64,000 nucleotides of DNA from positions 22,794,012 through 22,858,011 of the forward strand of contig CM068313.1 in assembly GCA_034766995.1 (NCBI GenBank), read 5' to 3'. This document shows positions 56,759 through 64,000 of this stretch, one piece after another (within the stretch, counting starts at the first letter, position 1; every line of letters starts with the position of its first letter). Both the position numbers and the translations under genes were made by a program. The stretch comes from Acanthacorydalis orientalis. Its lineage: Eukaryota; Arthropoda; Insecta; Megaloptera; Corydalidae. Under the pieces are notes generated by a model. The model was not told the origin of the DNA and made no database searches. It saw nothing but the letters and a program-made list of their open reading frames with translations.

Positions 56759-56795
<37 letters not shown>
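56759..56795. repeat. (TA)n microsatellite
   Basis: About 18 TA units, 90 bp left of a higher-complexity island. Confidence 0.92.
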
Positions 56796-56803
<8 letters not shown>

Positions 56804-56952
56804 TATGTATTAAGTTTCCTTTCATCGGTGATAATTACATTAACAGAAAAAAGATCGTCGAGTAAAGGATTCCATCAGAAAAATAAGTCGTATTGAGGAT
56901 AACTGAGACCGGCGGCTAAAAGTTGACCAAGTTACCTCTCATCCTCCTACAG

Positions 56953-57031
56953 CATGTTGTCCGTGAGGATGCACAGCGACTTGTATAGCGCTCGTTCGAA
57001 GCTTCGCCATTCACTCTTTCAGCAGCTTTAA
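56953..57031 (+). CDS. Candidate short exon in a GC-rich patch
   Basis: The acceptor TCTCATCCTCCTACAG ends at 56952, followed by an ATG (56954) and 25 codons to TAA (57029-57031): Met-Leu-Ser-Val-Arg-Met-His-Ser-Asp-Leu-Tyr-Ser-Ala-Arg. On the minus strand a 46-codon frame also crosses the patch, rich in Ser, Arg and Cys, with a GTAACT donor-like site. The patch (56895-57060) is clearly distinct from the flanking A+T-rich DNA, but strand and frame are unresolved. Confidence 0.2.
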
Positions 57032-57227
57032 TGGGGTATACGTCTCTTTTGGTTCACTATGTTGTACATGTATTCTAGAGTTGTGCTACGTATACTGAAT
57101 GTTTTACTAGACAAGTTCGATTTTATCACAGTTCATGGAATGAAAATATTTATCTTTTTCCTTTTTTCATCTTCCGATATACACATACATTCATATATTC
57201 GTATACTTGTAAATATATACATTTCAG

Positions 57228-57229
<2 letters not shown>

Positions 57230-57278
<49 letters not shown>
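57230..57278. repeat. (TA)n microsatellite
   Basis: About 24 uninterrupted TA units. Confidence 0.94.
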
Positions 57279-57279
<1 letters not shown>

Positions 57280-57521
57280 GTGAAATGTTTTTTTAAGAAT
57301 AAAAATAATCGATTTAAAAATAATTGTACAATTGTGAACATTTTTACAATAAAATAATATTTTAAACAAATCGATGATTTATAAATCGAATGACAAATTG
57401 AAACTAAAAATTATTGTAAAGAATAAATAATTATCAAAAATAAAATATATTAAAATAATAACATTTTTACCAGAAATAATACTGATTTTATATTATATAT
57501 ATATATATACATATAATATTA

Positions 57522-57529
<8 letters not shown>

Positions 57530-57575
<46 letters not shown>
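57530..57575. repeat. (TA)n microsatellite
   Basis: About 22 TA units, with a shorter TA/TACA block at 57490-57512. Confidence 0.93.
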
Positions 57576-57582
<7 letters not shown>

Positions 57583-58764
57583 AATATGAATCAATATACT
57601 TTATCTTTCGAAAATAGTAAGCAATTAAGAAAAAATGTGTTTTCAAAACTTTGATAATAATATTTATTTTATTTATAAAAATATTTACAAAATAAATATT
57701 TACAATATAATGAAATTTTAAAATTTCAGTAATGTTTTATATCATAAACAAGTTGGGAGATCAAATATTTGATAGTTATAAGGAAATATGTTGAAAAATG
57801 AATTAAATGGAAAAGAAATTGATCTTTTTCGCTGATACGCAAGTTAAAGTTAGAAATGATTTCATTAATTCGTTTTGCCGTTATTATTCGTAATTATTTA
57901 ATTATTTCGATAATATTATTTTTTTTTTTAATTTTATATACAAGTATCTATTTTAAAAGATATTATAACATACTTTAAGATAAGTATCAGATGTGAAATT
58001 CAATAGATATCAATTAAAACCTTTACTTTTTAAATTTGTATTTTTTAACTTTCACTTTTAAATAACATTTCTAGTGTTTGTGATATTTATATAAATATTT
58101 TCATTAATTACCATACATAGTATCTATTCAAGTGTTATAATCGTATTATTAAATTTTCAATTTTAATAAATAATGAAAAAGTAATCTTGTGTTCTATTTA
58201 TTTATAGAATAACAATTAACGTCAATGAATAAGAATCAAAACGATAGTTAATAATTAAGTATTAGGTATTAACACAAGATTATATAAATCTGTTATCTAT
58301 CCAATATATTAATTAAATATTAATTATTAATTCTTTTACAGAAACTACTTTCAAATTCAATTAGTAATATTATAAAATGATATTTTGTTATAATATATCG
58401 CTGTCTGTAATACATAAAAAAGCATCAACTTTCTCAAAATTTCGAACTTTATTTTGTAAATATAATAAATAAATACATTTTTGCAAATTTATTCTATCAA
58501 TATGAAATTTAAAGTATTTTTCAGCATCTTATATTCAATAAATATTTAATGTTAATTTGTTTCTTAATATATTTACCATTTTTGATTTAAATTATTTATT
58601 ATTAATTGAATAAATAATTAGAATATATACGTAAAGTAGATTAATATGAAGTTAAATATTTTAAATCATATTTACATTGTTATATAATATACTATTCTTT
58701 ATCCACTTGAAATATAGTTTCTAATAATGTTTGTATATAAATACAAAATTTCATATATTTGTGC

Positions 58765-58767
<3 letters not shown>

Positions 58768-58801
<34 letters not shown>
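58768..58801. repeat. (TA)n microsatellite
   Basis: About 16 TA units. Confidence 0.9.
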
Positions 58802-58804
<3 letters not shown>

Positions 58805-58829
58805 TATAAACAGAGAGAGAAACGTTCGT

Positions 58830-59400
58830 ATTTATGTGAGTGAATGTGTGTGTGATTTAAAGTGTTTTCTCGAAAGTGGGTGTTTGGGGTTCATGTGTGG
58901 AAGATATGTGTACACAAATAAGTGCGTAGATGTGAATACATTCAACCCTCAATCTAGTAAACGTACATCAAAGTCTACGTTCCAGAGTCTATTACGCTCT
59001 TCGTATACAGTACCAGTCTATTCTATGTGGCCGTTATTCGTTGCTGTATATGTGTTTGTCTGTAGCGATATATTTTTACACGAAATGACATGAAACTTAA
59101 TTGCGACAGACAAAATTTCCACGTTCCCCAAGGACAAAGGCACTTTCTGAGAAGATGTGATGAATCCGCATCCTGTACACCTAAACTCAAAGGATATGCG
59201 TTGAGAAGAATTTTCGCCTGCGTGATTGTATTCTCAAACATAATCTCATACGATGACGCACCTGCAAACGCGTATTATTGAGTTTACCCCTACAAGTCAC
59301 AGGTGATTTATATCCTCTTTATGTATGGGCGAAATGGTTTCTCATACGCACGTGAACCGAAAGCCGTTATTTTGCCAGCCGAACGCGTGTAATTAAGTTA
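58830..59400. other. Large higher-complexity island
   Basis: About 570 bp of mixed sequence, the longest such block in the window. Frames of 60 to 85 codons are open on both strands. One candidate minus-strand exon with a good acceptor is listed separately. A plus-strand ATG frame (59089-59281, 63 codons) is an alternative reading of the same DNA. Confidence 0.5.
59018..59146 (-). CDS. Candidate terminal exon, unknown protein
   Basis: Minus strand: the acceptor ATTCATCACATCTTCTCAG ends at 59147, with a good pyrimidine tract. It opens a 42-codon frame: Lys-Val-Pro-Leu-Ser-Leu-Gly-Asn-Val-Glu-Ile-Leu-Ser-Val-Ala-Ile-Lys at the start, then Cys, an Asn-Ile-Ser sequon and a Thr/Asn-rich tail, ending at TAG (59018-59020). 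A GTAAAA donor-like site inside the frame could end the exon after about 23 codons instead. A second minus frame from the same acceptor is also open for over 40 codons. Alternating hydrophobic residues suggest beta structure, but no family is recognised. Confidence 0.28.
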   Translation of the reverse strand, partial: KVPLSLGNVEILSVAIKFHVISCKNISLQTNTYTATNNGHIE

Positions 59401-59675
59401 TTATTTCAAAACTTATATTTTCTATGATTGTCTTTTTATTTTGAAAACAATTCGCTAAAAAAGATATATAAAATGAACCGTATGTAAATTTTAATTTCAC
59501 CAGAGCCATTTCCTACAATGTCTATGTCTTTAAAAGTAGAATAAATAAGCAATAAATTTTTATAAAGGCATCAACCGCATCTTCGAGGGAAAAAGTATTT
59601 CTTTTTTCCTTCGGATAAGCACAGGCTTTATTCTTGAATCGAAAACAAGTATTATATATAGATACATTTATACCA

Positions 59676-59728
<53 letters not shown>
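59676..59728. repeat. Compound (TG)n(TA)n microsatellite
   Basis: About 5 TG units then about 20 TA units. Confidence 0.93.
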
Positions 59729-59729
<1 letters not shown>

Positions 59730-60457
59730 AATACTAATATTTATCTAAAAACATAAAATTTCATAAAGAATTGTTATATTATTAAATTTTAAAAGCAAAA
59801 AAGCTTTTGAAATTTACAAAAATCAACCAGTAGAAAGTAGGCAAACAGTATGAACTTAACAGTTTTAAATTTAGTTAAACTAAACTGCTAAAACATTTTA
59901 TCAAAATTATTTTCTATTTCATTTCCGAATGTTGTCTAAATGTAAATATACTATTCTGTATTATATCACATTATATATTTAAAACTAAAAAAATAAAGTT
60001 GAAAATTTAAAGATTAAAACAACCATATTTTTTTTACAAAATCATTTCCATCTAAATGTGTTACTATCGTATTTTCACATAAATAAAAATAAAACAAATA
60101 CGAAGTATAAAAATAATCTATTGTTTGTTAACCTGTACCATGTGATTAAAAAGCAGGAATACATTAACCCGCGTTTAATATCGAAAATCGCAATTTTCAC
60201 ATTCAGTGTGTTGGTCGAATTAAATGACATAAAAATCATAATTAAAATTACCAGTATTAAATATAACATTTTTAAACTTTGTAGTAAAATAATTTTAATA
60301 AGAAAAATACGAATACCATTGTTATATTACTAGAAAATTTGATTTTTCGAAATTTCATAAAATAGACTATTGATTTAATTTTTACTGATATACATTATCA
60401 AAGATATAAATGTAACTTTTGAAAAATCATTAATTATTAAAATATTATACACACACA

Positions 60458-60461
<4 letters not shown>

Positions 60462-60496
<35 letters not shown>

Positions 60497-60498
60497 GA
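60462..60498. repeat. (TA)n microsatellite
   Basis: About 15 TA units with a TATG step, preceded by four CA units. Confidence 0.9.
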
Positions 60499-60648
60499 TA
60501 AACAGAAAAAGAAAAAAACATACAAGCAAGTCCATATTTCCATATTTATATATGAAAATAGAAGTTATAAAAGGAAATTGTTCTCAATGGTACTAAATGA
60601 AGATTGAATGTTGATTGGGCGAAAGAGACAATATATATGAATGAATGA

Positions 60649-60664
60649 ATATATATATATATAC

Positions 60665-60707
<43 letters not shown>
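60649..60707. repeat. (TA)n microsatellite with CATA steps
   Basis: TA run with two TACATA steps near 60662-60671, then about 18 TA units. Confidence 0.93.
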
Positions 60708-60709
<2 letters not shown>

Positions 60710-60733
60710 ATAAGTTTCGTAAAACCGCGGAAA

Positions 60734-60859
60734 ATGACAGTACTTGGTTCCATCATTAATAGAATTGACCACAATTCGGGTCAAGGTTCACATGGTATCG
60801 CTATCACACAAAATGAGAACACGTTTGTCGCACATCATGAACTTACACCATTGTTGTAG
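60734..60859 (+). CDS. Candidate small ORF, 41 codons
   Basis: An ATG at 60734 opens a frame to TAG (60857-60859) with balanced, protein-like composition: Thr-Val-Leu-Gly-Ser-Ile-Ile-Asn-Arg-Ile-Asp-His-Asn-Ser-Gly-Gln-Gly near the start and Asn-Glu-Asn-Thr-Phe-Val-Ala-His-His-Glu-Leu near the end. It lies in a 230-bp mixed patch just right of a TA array. The frame is open further upstream only as repeat translation. No acceptor site is obvious. No family recognised. Confidence 0.18.
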   Translation: MTVLGSIINRIDHNSGQGSHGIAITQNENTFVAHHELTPLL

Positions 60860-61013
60860 AATTAATAGCAGGATATCAGTTTTCGAAATGGTGTTTTCGT
60901 TTGTCTTTTTGTTGTATCATACTCATCTAGTAAAAGTATGTGGTCGCTTCAAATAATTCTTCTACTCTTGAAAAGCTTAATTTGTTATATATGAGTGCAC
61001 CTATACGTCACCT

Positions 61014-61030
61014 ACATACATTCATACATA

Positions 61031-61075
<45 letters not shown>
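61014..61075. repeat. (TA)n microsatellite
   Basis: ACATACATTCATACATACGC-type left flank, then about 20 TA units. Confidence 0.93.
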
Positions 61076-61079
<4 letters not shown>

Positions 61080-61502
61080 GTTAATGGGTATATCTTCAAG
61101 AAAGAATAGTAAAGTGGTAGAAATAAATAATGGAGACAGAGTGGACTTCCTAAATAATAACTATACATTAAGGAAAGAAGCCAAATTTTTCATCATTTTT
61201 AATTGTAAAAGTATACAAATAAAAAATATTAAAAAATATTGTTCACATTAACAAGTAATTGAATCTTTACGTTTCAATATCATTTAGTTAAGTGAGTATA
61301 TAGTCAACAATTTTTGTTTTGAAAACGGAGACTGAAAATGTCAATAAATTGAAAACCTTCTTTTACATCGTCTGATTATAGAAAAATAATGTCTGAAAAT
61401 GAAGACAGAACAGTAATTAATACGATTTTGATTTAACTATACATTCCCACTATCAAAATAGTGTATATGTAAAATAAATTCTTTTATTTTACATTAAAAA
61501 TG

Positions 61503-61504
<2 letters not shown>

Positions 61505-61546
<42 letters not shown>
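61505..61546. repeat. (TA)n microsatellite
   Basis: About 21 TA units. Confidence 0.94.
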
Positions 61547-61549
<3 letters not shown>

Positions 61550-61976
61550 TTGTTAAATAAATTAAAATCTGTTTATTTTTCAATTACATGTTCTATTTCA
61601 ATTTGTATATTTGTATCATTAGTTATTGTAATAACTACTAAAAAATCAAAAATAATTTTAATTTTATAATTTAATTATAGTTTTCTAAGATATGAAAATA
61701 TTTATATAAATAAAATATCAAACATATAATTAATAAAATATTCAAGTATAATTCAATATTGAAAAATCATTTTTTAATTAATTTGTCGACAATGATGATT
61801 TTTATATATTAATGTCATAAACTCCAAGAAAAGAATGAATTTTCGATACATGTGAATTTCTTTTCAACCTACCAATCTAAAATTAAAATTATGTATTTAG
61901 TAGATAATAACGCTTGTGTAAGCGAAATGAATAGAGAATTTTGGGTTCTGGATAACTTTTTAAATACAAGTATATA

Positions 61977-61986
<10 letters not shown>

Positions 61987-62031
<45 letters not shown>

Positions 62032-62051
62032 ATATAATATATGTATATATA
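61987..62051. repeat. (TA)n microsatellite with TATG tail
   Basis: About 18 TA units, then TGTATGTA and a second short TA block. Confidence 0.92.
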
Positions 62052-62252
62052 TTTATTATACTACTACTTTATACTTTGACTTAATAAGGTAAAATAGTTT
62101 CTATGTTTTAGCATAGAAAATTGAACTTTGGTAATTGATTATTCTATACGCAATATTTGTTCTAATTAAAACATATTTGCCTTTGAATATGTTGGTAGTA
62201 TTTCCCAATGAATCATTTATAATTTAGCTTTGTATATTTAGTACAACTAATT

Positions 62253-62255
62253 ATG

Positions 62256-62315
<60 letters not shown>
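62253..62315. repeat. (TA)n microsatellite
   Basis: TATATGTATATG left edge, then about 28 TA units. Confidence 0.95.
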
Positions 62316-62319
<4 letters not shown>

Positions 62320-62703
62320 TTTATTAATTGAAATTAATATCTGAATATGTTTCATCTTATTTTTTCGAGCATTTTTACATAGATAATTTTCAGCATTAAA
62401 ATGGCATGAATGTAGATTTATTATAATAATATTCGACATTCAGAGCCAGTAGCGAATTTCGGATTTAAATTGAATAGTTAATACTTCAATAGAAGTATAA
62501 TAATTTAATTAACATTGAGTGGCCCTCAGGGTTTTGATTTACGTTAATATGTCTGATAAAATATTGACTAAAATACAGCCATTAATTTTATATCTATGAA
62601 AATTTGACAATTGATTTTAAATATTGAATGTAATGAACGTTTTGTAAACGTTTATTTAAAATAATATAAATTATTTTACAAAGTTATAAGTAAGTCCATG
62701 AAG

Positions 62704-62705
<2 letters not shown>

Positions 62706-62754
<49 letters not shown>
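62706..62754. repeat. (TA)n microsatellite
   Basis: About 24 uninterrupted TA units. Confidence 0.95.
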
Positions 62755-62756
<2 letters not shown>

Positions 62757-63059
62757 AATTTAAATACTGTTGTTTTCTATATCAAACGGTTCTTATTAAA
62801 TCGGTTTAAAAATTAATTAGGAGGAGAATAATTTATACTGATAATGAATGTATATTTTCCAAATTGTATTTTAGTAAATAAAGACAATTATTAACATTTT
62901 TATTCAAAAACATTATTTTATTTAAAATATAAGTTTTAATGTGAAAAAAATTATATTTTTGCAATTTTACAAGATATTTTTAAACAAGTTTTTTTGGTTA
63001 ATCATCCAGCTATTGTTACATAAAAAAATAACTTCGTCAGCTTTTAATCTTTTTCCTCT

Positions 63060-63420
63060 TAATGTTTGTTTAAGAGAATTGAACAGGTGGAAATAGCTTG
63101 GTTTTAGATCTGAATCGAAGAGAAGAGAAAGTCTATAGTTCCCAACGCGATTTCTATAGCGTTCTCATTTACAGAAAAAGAGACGTGAGAATGTATACTG
63201 TCGGAGGAGATAGACATTTCTAATTGATCGACGTTGTCTTTTTGATTGAAACGTCGGCTTTACACAAGATTCACGAAGTTCCGAATAATAATTTTAGCTC
63301 ATTAATAACAGTTTGTTGTTTTGATAGAAAATCGATCAATAATACTTTAAAGGATTTAAAGACACCATTTGTTACTATTTTCGAAAAATATGTTATTATA
63401 GTATTTTTTGATTCCAGTGA
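63060..63420. other. Higher-complexity island with an open frame
   Basis: Mixed sequence. On the plus strand a frame is open for 46 codons from 63083 to TAA at 63221-63223, with Leu-Asp-Leu-Asn-Arg-Arg-Glu-Glu-Lys-Val-Tyr and Asp-Val-Arg-Met-Tyr-Thr-Val-Gly-Gly-Asp. A weak acceptor (GAATTGAACAG) lies at its start. A separate 68-codon frame runs 63224-63430. Neither is recognised. Confidence 0.3.
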
Positions 63421-63429
63421 ATATTTATG

Positions 63430-63713
63430 ACACTCTTTGAGATTGTTTTTTTTAATACAAGTGTAAAATTAATGAGTACTATTACCATGTGTATAAATAA
63501 ATTATTTTGAATGATTTTTTTTACTTTTTAAACGCTACAACAATCATAACAATAAAAAGACTGAGAGTAAACAACTGAGTTTAATTTTTTATGCAAAATG
63601 GTTTGATTCTGAGCCATAAAATCTTAAATTAAATTTATGAAGTTCTTTAAGAAATTCATAACATGTGTGAAGATGAAAAAATAATTTGTAGGGAATATAT
63701 AGTTTGAGCTCTT

Positions 63714-63753
<40 letters not shown>

Positions 63754-64000
63754 CTTTTAACATTATAATTCTCTAAGAGTGTGTATATAACTTTATAAAA
63801 TACAAATATGCAGTAAATACTTATTTTGAGTCCATTTTTAATTAAATAATTCACGCTTTCTAGTTATTTACAAGGAAATGAGATACATATTAACTTGAAA
63901 AATACCAAAAGTCACTGTTCAATTAATTTGTATGTATTATAGTAGATAGATTACTATGCACTCTTGTGTACATTTTTTGTTTTTGAAAAATAAAATTATA
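63430..64000. other. A+T-rich non-coding tract
   Basis: One TA array (63719-63748) and low-complexity DNA to the window edge. Confidence 0.7.
63719..63748. repeat. (TA)n microsatellite
   Basis: About 14 TA units. Confidence 0.9.

Larger units (their letters stand above)
53410..56880. other. A+T-rich non-coding tract
   Basis: Five TA arrays in low-complexity DNA. No frame or splice context stands out. Confidence 0.7.
57060..58830. other. A+T-rich non-coding tract
   Basis: Three TA arrays and low-complexity DNA only. Confidence 0.7.
59400..60640. other. A+T-rich non-coding tract
   Basis: Two microsatellites. A 91-codon plus frame at 60058-60333 is Lys/Asn/Ile-rich and resembles random A+T-rich sequence. 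Confidence 0.6.
61080..63050. other. A+T-rich non-coding tract
   Basis: Four TA arrays and low-complexity DNA. No gene supported. Confidence 0.7.

Noticed and set aside
1..64000. tRNA, rRNA, CRISPR arrays, bacterial operons
   Set aside because: None seen. The regular repeats are microsatellites without spacers, and no cloverleaf with the expected conserved bases was found.

Overview
This window looks like nuclear DNA of an arthropod, most likely an insect. It is very A+T rich (about four fifths by eye). It holds a spliced exon of an insect-type immunoglobulin cell-adhesion protein, several mariner-type transposon remnants with TA target sites, and hAT-like and pogo-like terminal inverted repeats. 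One mariner family resembles the mellifera group named from bees, so a hymenopteran is plausible but not shown. There are no operons, rRNA, tRNA or CRISPR arrays, and no intact gene. The window reads as intron or intergenic DNA of genes with very long introns.

Three kinds of sequence alternate. (1) A featureless A+T-rich background fills most of the window. (2) About seventy (TA)n or compound (TA)n(TG)n, (CA)n(TA)n, (TC)n(TA)n, (CTAT)n(TA)n and (TACG)n microsatellites of 25 to 140 bp occur, about one per 0.9 kb. They produce most of the spurious Tyr-Ile open frames. (3) About sixteen islands of 150 to 450 bp have much higher complexity and G+C, near 0.9, 3.1, 8.7-9.1, 11.4, 13.75, 16.7-17.1, 19.5-19.9, 23.1, 27.0-27.6, 32.6-33.0, 34.3-34.6, 38.8-39.0, 43.0-43.3, 46.4-46.7, 48.1, 49.1, 56.9, 58.9-59.3, 60.8 and 63.1 kb. 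Only one has a recognisable family: the exon at 48,056-48,193 (minus), which carries the first part of an Ig domain between good splice sites. Several others combine a polypyrimidine-AG acceptor with an open frame of protein-like composition. They are listed as candidate exons at modest confidence.

Mobile DNA: two mariner copies at 28.1-28.9 kb (plus) and 36.8-37.6 kb (minus) are 810 and 809 bp long. Both have lost the N-terminal half of the transposase and keep the DD34D catalytic region, so they look like one internally deleted, non-autonomous lineage. A second mariner family is present as a 577-bp deletion derivative (43.9-44.5 kb) and a 5' fragment (51.3-51.45 kb). A 1.06-kb inverted-repeat element with TA target sites (21.4-22.5 kb) carries a striking GC hairpin island. 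Two short hAT-like elements (2.4-2.7 and 35.1-35.6 kb) and a decayed pogo/Tigger-like transposase fragment (26.1-26.8 kb) complete the set. A two-copy dispersed repeat of unknown class, preceded in each copy by a hairpin, lies at 13.97-14.15 and 17.02-17.19 kb. Several elements sit inside or against TA microsatellites.

No multi-gene system can be assembled from this window. The most unusual signals are the matched mariner deletion derivatives, the GC hairpin inside the 21.4-22.5 kb element, the hairpin-led dispersed repeat, and the set of unassigned exon-like islands.
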